From the NCBI RefSeq assembly GCF_002250625.1, contig NZ_NMVQ01000001.1:1-64000 (forward strand): a stretch of DNA of 64,000 nucleotides, given 5' to 3'. The translations under genes were made by a program, and so were the position numbers. Below, piece after piece: positions 48,426 to 56,537 of this stretch. Below the pieces are notes generated by a model that was not told the origin of the DNA, searched no databases, and worked only from the letters and a program-made list of their open reading frames with translations. Within the stretch, counting starts at the first letter, position 1; every line of letters starts with the position of its first letter. This stretch comes from Enemella dayhoffiae (GTDB lineage Bacteria; Actinomycetota; Actinomycetes; Propionibacteriales; Propionibacteriaceae).

Positions 48426-49529
48426 ATGGCAGACAGTGGTGATCGACCCGCAGCTGGATACGTGACCGGACCCGAGTACAACCGGGACACCACCTACATC
48501 GACGACCGGATCGTTGCCGACGCGAGTCCGGGCCGCGACGCCGAAGGCCGGGGACTGTGGCCGGTGGAGCCCGGGCGGTATCGGCTGGTGGCCGCCCGGG
48601 CCTGCCCCTGGGCGAACCGGACGGTGATCGTACGCCGACTGCTCGGCCTGGAATCCGTGCTCTCGTTGGGAATGCCGGGCCCGACCCATGACGAGCGGTC
48701 GTGGACCTTCGACCTCGACGCCGAGGGACTCGACCCGGTGCTCGGGATCCACTTCCTGCGCGACGCCTACAACAAGCGGGTCCCGGACTATCCGCGTGGG
48801 GTGACGGTCCCGGCCGTGGTGGAGGTCGCGAGCGGGGCGGTGGTCACCAACGATTTTCCGCAGATGACCCTCGACTTCTCCCTGGAATGGACCGCGCACC
48901 ACCGCGAAGGCGCCCCAGAGCTCTATCCGGAGCGGTTGCGTGATGAGATCGACGAGGTGGCCCAGCGGATCTACACCGAGGTCAACAACGGCGTCTACCG
49001 TTGCGGCTTCGCCGGCGAGCAGGAGGCCTACGAGAAGGCGTACGACCGGCTCTTCACCGCGCTGGACTGGCTCGAGGAACGCCTGTCCACACAGCGATTC
49101 CTGGTGGGTGACACGATCACCGAGGCCGACGTGCGGTTGTTCACCACGCTCGCCCGCTTCGATCCCGTCTATCACGGCCACTTCAAGTGCAACCGGCAGA
49201 AGCTGAGCGAGTTCCCGGCCCTGTGGGCGTACGCCCGGGACCTGTTCCAGACCCCAGGCTTCGGCGACACCACCGACTTCGTGCAGATCAAGCAGCACTA
49301 CTACGTGGTGCACCGCGACATCAACCCGAACCGGGTGGTGCCGTCCGGCCCGGACCTGCGGGACTGGCTCACCCCGCACCACCGCGAGCAGTTGGGCGGT
49401 CGCCCGTTCGGCGACGGTACGCCTCCCGGCCCGGTCGCCGCCGGCGAGGAGGTGCCGGTCGGCCACGGGCCCACCGGCGGCGTCCCGACGGCCGAGGAGA
49501 CCGCGCATGCGCTCGAGGCGGCGCACTGA
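48426..49529 (+). CDS. Glutathionyl-hydroquinone reductase-type GST (Xi class)
   Basis: A 367-aa protein. The thioredoxin-fold part has the YqjG/EcM4 signature ARACPWANRTVIVRRLLGLE, with the catalytic Cys in CPWA, then TVPAVVEVASGAVVTNDF. The helical domain contains YTEVNNGVYRCGFAGEQEAYE and FLVGDTITEADVRLFTTLARFDPVYHGHFKCN. The C-terminal ~60 residues (PFGDGTPPGPVAAGEE) are extra. In E. coli the family reduces glutathionyl-hydroquinones; an actinobacterium would more likely use mycothiol conjugates, which is inference. Confidence 0.9.
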   Translation: MADSGDRPAAGYVTGPEYNRDTTYIDDRIVADASPGRDAEGRGLWPVEPGRYRLVAARACPWANRTVIVRRLLGLESVLSLGMPGPTHDERSWTFDLDAEGLDPVLGIHFLRDAYNKRVPDYPRGVTVPAVVEVASGAVVTNDFPQMTLDFSLEWTAHHREGAPELYPERLRDEIDEVAQRIYTEVNNGVYRCGFAGEQEAYEKAYDRLFTALDWLEERLSTQRFLVGDTITEADVRLFTTLARFDPVYHGHFKCNRQKLSEFPALWAYARDLFQTPGFGDTTDFVQIKQHYYVVHRDINPNRVVPSGPDLRDWLTPHHREQLGGRPFGDGTPPGPVAAGEEVPVGHGPTGGVPTAEETAHALEAAH

Positions 49530-49541
49530 CCCACGTTGGCC

Positions 49542-49651
49542 GAGCCTGTCGAAGCTGGCTGAGCCTGTCGAAGCTGGCTGAGCCTGTCGAAGCTGGCTGA
49601 GCCTGTCGAAGCCACCAGCTCGAGCATTGTCCCTTCGACAGGCTCAGGGAC
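49542..49651. repeat. Intergenic 19-bp array (3.7 copies) with one inverted copy
   Basis: GAGCCTGTCGAAGCTGGCT is repeated head to tail at 49542, 49561 and 49580, with a partial fourth copy at 49599-49611. The inverted CTTCGACAGGCTCA lies at 49633-49646. The array fills the gap between the GST gene and upp. The CTTCGACARGCTCA core also occurs at 39290. Confidence 0.85.
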
Positions 49652-49681
49652 CCGACGGGCGGTGAACGCTAGGGTGAGTCC

Positions 49682-50323
49682 GTGGAGGTAACCGTCGTCG
49701 ACCACCCGCTGGTGGCGCACAAGCTGACCCTGCTGCGTGACCAGCGCACCGACACCCCGACCTTTCGGCGGGTGACCGAGCAGTTGGTCACCCTGCTCGG
49801 TTATGAGGCGACCCGTGCGGTGCGCGTCAAACCGCACCGGGTGACCACCCCGGTGACCGAGGCCACCGGCGTACACCTGGAATCGCCGCCGCCGCTGGTG
49901 GTGCCGATCCTGCGCGCCGGGCTGGGCATGCTGGACGGCTTCCTGCGTCTGGTCCCGACCTCGGAGGTCGGCTTCGTCGGGATGATGCGCAACGAGGAGA
50001 CCCTGCAGCCGGTCACCTATGCCGAGCGGCTGCCCAACGACCTGTCCGGGCGGCAGTGCTATGTGCTGGACCCGATGCTCGCCACCGGCGGCTCGCTGGC
50101 CGGCTGCATCAACTTCCTGGTCGAGCGCGGGGCGGACCACATCACCTGCATCTGCCTGCTCGCGGCACCCGAGGGAGTCCAACGGGTACAGGAATTGCTC
50201 GGCGACCTCGACGTGCCGTGCAACCTGGTGGTGGCCGCGGTGGACGAGCGGCTGAACGAGGTCGGCTATATCGTGCCGGGCCTCGGCGACGCCGGTGACC
50301 GGCTCTATGGGATGGCCGAATAG
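49682..50323 (+). CDS. upp: Uracil phosphoribosyltransferase
   Basis: A 213-aa enzyme making UMP from uracil and PRPP. GTG 49682 gives [20 protein letters not shown]. Conserved [46 protein letters not shown], the PRPP loop [21 protein letters not shown] and the uracil-binding end [18 protein letters not shown] are all present. It heads a salvage operon with nucleoside hydrolase and ribokinase. Confidence 0.97.
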   Translation: MEVTVVDHPLVAHKLTLLRDQRTDTPTFRRVTEQLVTLLGYEATRAVRVKPHRVTTPVTEATGVHLESPPPLVVPILRAGLGMLDGFLRLVPTSEVGFVGMMRNEETLQPVTYAERLPNDLSGRQCYVLDPMLATGGSLAGCINFLVERGADHITCICLLAAPEGVQRVQELLGDLDVPCNLVVAAVDERLNEVGYIVPGLGDAGDRLYGMAE

Positions 50324-50332
50324 GGTCACCCG

Positions 50333-51280
50333 ATGCCGCGAAAGATCATCCTGGACTGCGATCCCGGCCACGACGACGCGATCGCGATGCTGCTCGCGCA
50401 CGGCAGCCCGGAGGTCGACCTGGTCGCGGTGACCACCGTGGCCGGCAATCAGACCCTGGCGAAGGTGACCCGCAATGCCCAGTCGGTGGCGACCGTGCTC
50501 GGGATGCGCGGGGTGCCGATCGCGGCCGGTTGCGACCGGCCGCTGATCCGCGGTCAGGAGGTGGCGCACACCATCCACGGTGAGTCGGGCATGGACGGCC
50601 CGCGGCTGCGCGAGCCGACCACCGAGATCGCCCCGCTGCACGCGGTGCAGCTGATCGTCGACCTGGTCATGTCGCACGAACCCGGTGAACTGACCCTGGT
50701 CCCGACCGGTGCGCTGACCAACATCGCGCTGGCCGCCCGGCTGGAGCCGCGGATCGTCGAGCGGGTCCGCGAGGTGGTGCTGATGGGCGGCGCCTGCCAC
50801 ATCGGAAACTGGACCCCGGTCGCCGAGTTCAACATCAAGACCGATCCCGAGGCGGCGCAGATCGTGTTCGGCGCCGGCTGGCCGGTGACCATGGTCGGGC
50901 TGGACGTCACCCACCAGGCACTCGCCACCCCCGAGGTGCGGCGGCGGATCGACGCGGTCGGCACCGAACCGGCCCGGTTCGTGCTGGAACTGTTCGACTT
51001 CTTCGGCGGCACCTACCGGGAGCTGAACGGGTTCGACTCCCCGCCCGTGCACGACCCGTGCGCGGTGGCCTATGTGATCGACCCGAGCGTGCTGACCACC
51101 CGCCGCACGCCGCTGCACGTCGAGCTGACCGGATCCCACACCCTCGGCATGACGGTCGCCGACTTTCGCGCCGAGGCACCAGCCGACTGTCCGACGCAGG
51201 TGGCGGTGCAGCTCGACTTCGACCGGTTCTGGGGGCTCGTGGTGGACGCGTTGGAGCGGATCGGGGAGGTGCCTTCGTGA
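50333..51280 (+). CDS. Inosine-uridine preferring nucleoside hydrolase
   Basis: A 315-aa N-ribohydrolase. The Ca-binding Asp cluster KIILDCDPGHDDAIAMLLAHG is at the N-terminus. Further landmarks are VTTVAGNQTLAKVTRNAQSV, HGESGMDGP, VPTGALTNIALAARLEP, VVLMGGACHIGNWTPVAEFNIKTDPEAA and the C-terminal Asp/His in PPVHDPCAVAYVIDP. It frees the base for upp and ribose for the kinase downstream. ATG 50333 is nine bases after the upp stop. Confidence 0.95.
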   Translation: MPRKIILDCDPGHDDAIAMLLAHGSPEVDLVAVTTVAGNQTLAKVTRNAQSVATVLGMRGVPIAAGCDRPLIRGQEVAHTIHGESGMDGPRLREPTTEIAPLHAVQLIVDLVMSHEPGELTLVPTGALTNIALAARLEPRIVERVREVVLMGGACHIGNWTPVAEFNIKTDPEAAQIVFGAGWPVTMVGLDVTHQALATPEVRRRIDAVGTEPARFVLELFDFFGGTYRELNGFDSPPVHDPCAVAYVIDPSVLTTRRTPLHVELTGSHTLGMTVADFRAEAPADCPTQVAVQLDFDRFWGLVVDALERIGEVPS

Positions 51281-52203
51281 GCGAGGAACCCGTTGGCGGC
51301 CGCAGGCGGATCGCCGTGCTCGGGTCGATGAACGCCGACCTGACGGTGCGTACGCCGCGGCTGCCGCACGGCGGGGAGACGGTGACCGGTTCGGAGTTGG
51401 AGATCAACCCGGGTGGGAAATCCTCCAACCAGGCCGCCGCCGCGGCCCTGCTCGGCGCCGACGTCGCCCTGGTTGCCCAGGTCGGCGCCGACGCCCACGG
51501 TGACCTGCTGCTGGAGGAGGCCCGGCGGGCCGGGGTGGACGTCGACCGGGTGGGCCGGCTGTCGGGGGTGGCGACCGGGACCGCGATGATCGCGGTCGAC
51601 GACGCCGGCGAGAACTTCATCATCATCTCCCCCGGTGCGAACGGGCGGATGGCGGTGCACCACGTGCACGAGCACGCCGAACTGTTCGACCAGGCGGGAC
51701 TGCTCTGCCTCTGCCTCGAGGTCGGCCAGGACGTGGTGCTCGCCGCCGCGCAGCAGGCCGCGCGCCGCGGCGTACCAGTGCTGTTGAACCTGTCTCCGTC
51801 GGCGCCGGTACCGGACGAGCTGCTGCGGGCGACCGAGGTGCTGCTGGTCAACGAGCACGAGCTGGCCGACCTGGCCGGAAGTGCGGTGCCTCTGGACCAG
51901 GCGGCGGAAACCCTGGCGGGCAAAGGAATTCGACGGGCCGTGATCACTCTGGGCGCCGAGGGTGCGCTGGTCATCGACGGGGACCACAGCGAGCGGGTCG
52001 CTGGTGTCCGGGTGGAAGCGGTGGACACCACCGGCTGCGGGGACGCATTCACCGGGGCGCTGGCGCATCGGCTCGTCGAGGGCGACGATCTGGTCGCCGC
52101 GGCTCGGGTCGCGGTCCGGGTGGCCGGTATCGCCGCCACGAAACCCGGCGCCCAGCGCTCCTATCCGACCGCTGACGAGCTCACCGCCGGGCCCGAGGAC
52201 TGA
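51277..52203 (+). CDS. rbsK: Ribokinase
   Basis: A 308-aa PfkB-family kinase. GTG 51277 overlaps the nucleoside hydrolase stop by four bases. VLGSMNADLTVRTPRLPHGGET, the ribose-binding INPGGKSSNQAAAAALLGA, IISPGANG, LLNLSPSAPVPDELL and VNEHELADLAG precede the anion hole and catalytic base VDTTGCGDAFTGALAHRL. It phosphorylates the ribose released by the previous gene product. Confidence 0.94.
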   Translation: MSEEPVGGRRRIAVLGSMNADLTVRTPRLPHGGETVTGSELEINPGGKSSNQAAAAALLGADVALVAQVGADAHGDLLLEEARRAGVDVDRVGRLSGVATGTAMIAVDDAGENFIIISPGANGRMAVHHVHEHAELFDQAGLLCLCLEVGQDVVLAAAQQAARRGVPVLLNLSPSAPVPDELLRATEVLLVNEHELADLAGSAVPLDQAAETLAGKGIRRAVITLGAEGALVIDGDHSERVAGVRVEAVDTTGCGDAFTGALAHRLVEGDDLVAAARVAVRVAGIAATKPGAQRSYPTADELTAGPED

Positions 52204-52234
52204 ACGCCGGCCCCCGGCGTGCAATGCTCACCCG

Positions 52235-52936
52235 GTGAGCGACACCCCCCGGGTCCCGTGGCTGGCCTCCGATCTGCGTCGGCTGAACATCGCCTCGGTG
52301 CCGGCGATGCTGTTGTCGGTGCCGGTCTATCTGTTGACCCGCCGCGACCAGTTCGCTTTCCCAGTCACCTGGCTCTGCTATTGGGGGTTGTACGCCGCCT
52401 CCGCGGCCGCCCTGATCGCGCTGACGTTCGGGCGTCTGTCTGGGGACCGGTTGCGGTTGGCGGCGCTGCACGGGCGGGTGCAGGAGCGCGGGCTGACCGG
52501 ACGGCTGATGCGCCGGCGCCGCTGGCGCATCTTCCTCACCGGCGGGGAGGCACCGACCTGGTCGGCCCTGATCTCGGTCATCTCGCTGGCGATCGTGGTC
52601 GCGCTGGCCGTCGCGCAACGCAACCCGGCGGGCAGCCTGCTGCTCGCTTCCGGCGTCGTCGCAGTGCTCGGGTCCTGGTTGAACATCCTGTTCACCTTCG
52701 CCCTGCACTACGCACGGATCGACCTGCGAGACGGCGCACTGGGCTTTCCCGGTGAGGGATCGCGCGCCTTCTCCGACTACTTCTATCTGGCGGTGGCCGG
52801 CCAAGTCACCTTCGGCACCACCGACGTCGAGGTGCGCAGCAGGCGCATGCGGCGCGCGGTGACCTGGCACGCACTGGTCGCGTTCGCCTTCAACACGGTG
52901 ATCGTTGCGATCCTGGTCAGCCTGCTGGTGTCCTGA
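52235..52936 (+). CDS. DUF1345 membrane protein
   Basis: A 233-aa protein with about five helices (roughly residues 15-35, 45-65, 115-135, 140-165 and 208-230). The C-terminal half shows the DUF1345 pattern FTFALHYARIDLRDGALGFPG, FSDYFYLAVAGQVTFGTTDVEVRSRRMRRAVTWHALVAFAFNTVIVA. GTG 52235 is selected; an earlier open frame is the shadow of rbsK. Function unknown. It converges on the ribY-like gene. Confidence 0.85.
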   Translation: MSDTPRVPWLASDLRRLNIASVPAMLLSVPVYLLTRRDQFAFPVTWLCYWGLYAASAAALIALTFGRLSGDRLRLAALHGRVQERGLTGRLMRRRRWRIFLTGGEAPTWSALISVISLAIVVALAVAQRNPAGSLLLASGVVAVLGSWLNILFTFALHYARIDLRDGALGFPGEGSRAFSDYFYLAVAGQVTFGTTDVEVRSRRMRRAVTWHALVAFAFNTVIVAILVSLLVS

Positions 52937-52938
52937 GC

Positions 52939-53952
52939 TCAGTTGCCGACGATGCTGTCGGTGTACGCCTCTGCGGCCGGCACCGGCTTCGCGAGCAGCC
53001 CGACCTCCTGCATGAACGTCGACATCGCCTCCCAGCCAAGGCGATCCTGCCGCCCGATCGAACCCGCCCCGCCATAGAGCGGGATGGTGGCCTCCAGGGT
53101 TCCCAAGGCCGATTTCTGCTGCTCCGGCACGGAAAGGTTCGGCACCCACTTCTTCGACTGCTGCACCGCCTCGGCGGGATTGGCGATGATGTCGGAGATG
53201 GCGCGCTGGATGGCCCGGGTGACGGCCTTCAGGTCTTCGGCGTTGTTCTTGATGGTCGTTTCGCTGGCGCCCAGGCCGGTCCCGATCAGCGGCACCGTGC
53301 CCTTGGCGATGGGGATGGTCCGGATGGGCAGGCCGCCGCTGCTCAGGCGTACCGCGTCGTTGTTCGAGTAGCCCATCACCGCATCCACCTGCTTGCCGGT
53401 CAGCGCCGCCTGCTGGGTATAGCCGATGTTCTTCACCTGCACGTCGTTCTGGCTCAATCCAGCCTGCTTGAGCAGGGCCAGCAGCCCGAACCAGGTCTCC
53501 CCGTAGGGCCCTGGTACGCCGACGCTGCGGCCCCGCAGATCGGCGGCGGCGCGGATCGGTGAATCCTCCCGCGTCACCAGCACGACCGGATATTCCTGAT
53601 ACAGGGTGGCGAAATTGACGATCGGGACACCCTGCGAGCGGGACTGCAGCATCTCGGCGGCACCGGCCCAGACCACCTGCTCGGTGCCGGCCTGCAGCGC
53701 CCCCAGCAGCGGCTCGTTGGCGCCGTGGTGCCGCAGGGTGACGTCGACTCCTTCCGCGGCGAAATAGCCCTTGTCCGCGGCCACATAACAGGGGGCGAAC
53801 TGGATGTCCGGGGTGTAGGTGAGCCCGATCGTCAGCACCCGGCCGGCAGGTTTTCCGTTCTGGGCCGGGGTCGTGGGGGAGGTTGCGGTGCAGGCGGCGA
53901 GGCCGGACACCGCGGTCGCACCGAGGGCGGTCAGAAACAGTCGACGATTCAT
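52939..53952 (-). CDS. ribY: NMT1/THI5-like substrate-binding lipoprotein (RibY-like)
   Basis: A 337-aa binding protein. NRRLFLTALGATAVSGLAACTA is a twin-arginine-like signal with lipobox (LAAC). The body is the NMT1/THI5 fold: IGLTYTPDIQFAPCYVAADKGYFAAEGVDVTL, AGAAEMLQSRSQGVPIVNFATLYQ, VGVPGPYGETWFGLLALLKQAG and VDAVMGYSNNDAVRL. This fold serves pyrimidine-precursor (ThiY) and predicted riboflavin (RibY) importers. The FMN riboswitch upstream of the operon argues for riboflavin. The ATG overlaps the permease stop by four bases. Confidence 0.85.
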   Translation of the reverse strand: MNRRLFLTALGATAVSGLAACTATSPTTPAQNGKPAGRVLTIGLTYTPDIQFAPCYVAADKGYFAAEGVDVTLRHHGANEPLLGALQAGTEQVVWAGAAEMLQSRSQGVPIVNFATLYQEYPVVLVTREDSPIRAAADLRGRSVGVPGPYGETWFGLLALLKQAGLSQNDVQVKNIGYTQQAALTGKQVDAVMGYSNNDAVRLSSGGLPIRTIPIAKGTVPLIGTGLGASETTIKNNAEDLKAVTRAIQRAISDIIANPAEAVQQSKKWVPNLSVPEQQKSALGTLEATIPLYGGAGSIGRQDRLGWEAMSTFMQEVGLLAKPVPAAEAYTDSIVGN

Positions 53953-54803
53953 CGGTTCTCCTTGGTGGAAACGGAAATTTGGGATTCGCGTGCCGCTGTC
54001 GGGCGGAGCGGATCAGTCCAGGACTCCAGCAGCAGCATGATCAGATAGATGACGATGGCCAACAGGCAGAGCATCAGCAGGGTGGAGAACAGCCCGGTCG
54101 TGTCGGCGGTCGACGCCTGCACCGACAACACCATGCCCAGCCCGTTGCCGCCCATCACCAGCTCGCCCACCACCGCACCGGTGATCGACAGGGTGAACCC
54201 GTTGCGCAGGCCGGTGAGCACCGCGCGCTGGGACAGCGGCCCCTCGATGTGGCGCAGCAGTTGCCAGCCAGCGGCACCGTCGAGCTGGGCAGCCTCTTTC
54301 AGCTCCGGGTCCACACCTCTGACCCCGAGCACGGTGGCCAGCACCACCGGGAAGAAGACCAGCAGGGCGCACAGCAGCACGATCGGCAGCAGCCCATAAC
54401 CGACCCAGAGCACCAGCAGCGGCGCGACGGCCACCGCCGGGATGGCCTGGGAGGCGGCGAGATAGGGCGCGGTCGCAGTCTCGACCAGGCGTACCTTCGC
54501 GATCAGATAGGCCAGCGGCAGCGCGATCGACGCCGCCAGCGCCGAACCGAGCAGCGCCTCGACGATGGTGGTGCCTGTCCAGGCGAGCAACTGGCCCGCG
54601 GCAAGGTCCTGTCCGAATCGCTGGGCGACCGCGACCGGTGTCGGGAGCAGGGTGATTGGCACGGCGCCGACCGCCGTGACCAGCTGCCACCCGAGGAGGA
54701 TCGCGGCGCCGAGCAGCAGCGGGGCCAGGATCCGGGCGGTGCTGCGTCGCCGGTGGTTAGCGGGCGCGACGAAGTGCCCGGTGCTGGGTTCTGGTCGGCC
54801 CAC
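53949..54803 (-). CDS. ribX: ABC permease, ThiX/RibX-like
   Basis: A 284-aa permease with six helices. LLLGAAILLGWQLVTAVGAVPITLLPTP, FGQDLAAGQLLAWTGTTIVEAL and the EAA loop GVDPELKEAAQLDGAAGWQLLRHI are of the SsuC/ThiX type. GTG 54803 is chosen; the frame open upstream is riboswitch sequence. No ATPase gene accompanies the pair, so a shared or distant ATPase must serve it. First gene of the riboswitch-controlled operon. Confidence 0.87.
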   Translation of the reverse strand: MGRPEPSTGHFVAPANHRRRSTARILAPLLLGAAILLGWQLVTAVGAVPITLLPTPVAVAQRFGQDLAAGQLLAWTGTTIVEALLGSALAASIALPLAYLIAKVRLVETATAPYLAASQAIPAVAVAPLLVLWVGYGLLPIVLLCALLVFFPVVLATVLGVRGVDPELKEAAQLDGAAGWQLLRHIEGPLSQRAVLTGLRNGFTLSITGAVVGELVMGGNGLGMVLSVQASTADTTGLFSTLLMLCLLAIVIYLIMLLLESWTDPLRPTAARESQISVSTKENR

Positions 54804-54921
54804 GTCGCACTCCCTCCGGTCATCGTGGACCGGGGTGGCGAACGCAGGCGTACGCCGCAGGGCGCCGACGACCCTGCTGGTCGCCGAACGCGCCCGATGG
54901 GCGTACGCGAGCGAACCGTGC

Positions 54922-55040
54922 GCCTCCCATCCGGACTTTAACCGTCGGCGCCGGAATTCCACCGGCTCAACCGCCTCCCTTGCGGGAAGCGGGTCGCGGA
55001 CTATCACCGCCGGTTCGGACTTTCACCGACCCCGGAGCAC
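54922..55040 (-). promoter_or_regulatory. FMN riboswitch (RFN element)
   Basis: Minus-strand sequence reads GGTCGGTGAAAGTCCGAACC, GGCGGTGATAGTCCGCGACCC, a variable stem with CTTCCCGCAAGGGAGG, GAGCCGGTGGAATTCCGG, CGCCGACGGTTAAAGTCCGG and ATGGGAG. These are the five conserved blocks of the RFN element in correct order and pairing (GGTCGG/CCGACG closing parts). It precedes the RibXY-like genes by about 120 bases. FMN binding should reduce their expression. Confidence 0.94.
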
Positions 55041-55095
55041 GTTGCTTGCTGCACGCACAATAGCGCACCCCGTCAAACGGGCGAGCCGTGTCGTC

Positions 55096-55210
55096 CCATC
55101 CAGCGAACCGCTGGCACCGCTGCCGACTACCCGCTGCCATCCAGCGAACCCACGAGCCATCCGTCGAACCCACGAGGGGTCGATCGATGGCATCGCGGTT
55201 CGCTGGATGG
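55096..55210. repeat. Intergenic ~20-bp repeats with inverted copy upstream of the RFN element
   Basis: CCATCCAGCGAACC occurs at 55096 and 55137, a variant CCATCCGTCGAACC at 55157, and the exact reverse complement GGTTCGCTGGATGG at 55197-55210. The second and third copies extend to CCCACGAG with a 20-base period. Located between the FMN riboswitch promoter side and the menB 3' end. Confidence 0.8.
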
Positions 55211-55236
55211 CGGGGTGAGCCGGGGACAGTCCCCGC

Positions 55237-56127
55237 TCAGAAGTAGTAGGGGAACCGAGACCAGTCGGGGTCGCGCTTCTCCAGGAAGGCGTCTCGGCCC
55301 TCGACGGCCTCGTCGGTCATGTACGCCAGCCGCGTCGTCTCGCCGGCGAAGACCTGCTGCCCGACCAGCCCGTCGTCGACGGCGTTGAACGCGAACTTGA
55401 GCATCCGCTGCGCGGTGGGCGACTTCTGGCAGATGGCGGCGGCCCAGTCGAGGCCGAGCTGCTCGAGCTCGTCGTGCGGGGCGACCCGGTTGACCGTGCC
55501 CATCCGCATCCCGTCCTCGGCCGAATATTCCTCGCCCAGGAAGAAGATCTCGCGGGCGAACTTCTGGCCCACCTGGCGCGCCAGGTAGGCCGATCCGTAA
55601 CCCGCGTCGAAGGAGCCCACGTCGGCGTCGGTCTGCTTGAACCGGGCATGCTCAGCGCTGGCGATGGTCAGGTCGCAGACCACGTGCAGCGAGTGCCCAC
55701 CACCGGCCGCCCAGCCGTTCACCATGGCGATCACCACCTTCGGCATGAACCGGATCAACCGCTGCACCTCGAGGATGTGCAGTCGGCCGGCCCGCGCCTG
55801 CTGCACCGTGTCGGCGGTCTCGCCGTCGGCGTACTGATAGCCCGAACGCCCGCGGATCCGCTGGTCCCCGCCGGAGCAGAACGACCACACCCCGTCGGCT
55901 GGCGCCGGCCCGTTTCCGGTCAGCAGCACGCAGCCCACATCCGGGCTCATCCGCGCATGGTCGAGTGCGGTATAGAGCTCGTCCACCGTGTGCGGCCGGA
56001 ACGCGTTGCGCACCTCGGGACGGTTGAACGCGATCCGCACCGCGGGCACCTCCACCGCTCGGTGATAGGTGATGTCGATGAAGTCGAAGCCGTCGACCGG
56101 GCGCCAGTGTTCGGGATGGAAGCTCAC
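55237..56127 (-). CDS. menB: 1,4-dihydroxy-2-naphthoyl-CoA synthase
   Basis: A 296-aa crotonase-fold enzyme that closes the naphthoate ring in menaquinone synthesis. DITYHRAVEVPAVRIAFNRPEVRNAFRPHTVDELY, CSGGDQRIRGRSGYQYADG, VNGWAAGGGHSLHVVCDLTIAS, FKQTDADVGSFDAGYGSAYLARQVG and the C-terminal DAFLEKRDPDWSRFPYYF are MenB-specific. GTG 56127 (SFHPEHWRPVDGFDF) is selected. No other men genes are within the window. Confidence 0.95.
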   Translation of the reverse strand: MSFHPEHWRPVDGFDFIDITYHRAVEVPAVRIAFNRPEVRNAFRPHTVDELYTALDHARMSPDVGCVLLTGNGPAPADGVWSFCSGGDQRIRGRSGYQYADGETADTVQQARAGRLHILEVQRLIRFMPKVVIAMVNGWAAGGGHSLHVVCDLTIASAEHARFKQTDADVGSFDAGYGSAYLARQVGQKFAREIFFLGEEYSAEDGMRMGTVNRVAPHDELEQLGLDWAAAICQKSPTAQRMLKFAFNAVDDGLVGQQVFAGETTRLAYMTDEAVEGRDAFLEKRDPDWSRFPYYF

Positions 56128-56231
56128 CCGACCACCGTAGTGGCCGGCGGATGGTTCCGCTTCCACCGCACGCAGGAGTGACCGCACGGCGGGTTAGAAA
56201 GACAGTTCCGAATCGATCCATCGAGGTGAGC

Positions 56232-56537
56232 ATGACCGAGAGCTACGTCTCCGCAGCCGGACTGCGCCGCTGGTCATCGTCACTGCGCCGTGACGGCGAG
56301 GAGGGTGCCGCGCAGGTGGGCGAGGCGCTGCGGGCGATCGGCGCCGAGGCCGGCTGCTGGGGGGCGGACGCCGCCGGTGACGCCTTCGCCCGGGCCTACC
56401 TGCCCGCCATCGCGCCCCTGCTGGCCGCCGCCCTCACCTCGGGTGACCAGGTCGCCGACCTGAGCGACCGCCTGGACACCTCGGCGCACAACTACCAGCG
56501 CACCGAGGCCGAGAACAGCGAACGGGCCGCCCGATGA
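56232..56537 (+). CDS. WXG100-like small secreted-substrate protein
   Basis: A 101-aa, fully helical-looking protein. A central turn CWGADAAGDAFARAY separates two helices as in WXG100/ESAT-6-type proteins, and the C-terminus has the type VII export-like pattern YxxxE (YQRTE). ATG 56232. Its stop overlaps the start of the large downstream gene by four bases (ATGA), so the two are co-translated and probably form a helical-bundle pair, as ESX partners do. No EccC or other secretion component is encoded in the window. Confidence 0.75.
   Translation: MTESYVSAAGLRRWSSSLRRDGEEGAAQVGEALRAIGAEAGCWGADAAGDAFARAYLPAIAPLLAAALTSGDQVADLSDRLDTSAHNYQRTEAENSERAAR

Noticed and set aside
49542-49651. Short direct repeats resembling a CRISPR array
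   Set aside because: Units are contiguous without unique spacers, one copy is inverted and no cas genes are present. Same verdict for 3878-3975.
52939-54803. Thiamine-precursor (ThiXY) importer
   Set aside because: The fold allows it, but the leader is an FMN riboswitch, not a TPP riboswitch, so riboflavin is favoured.
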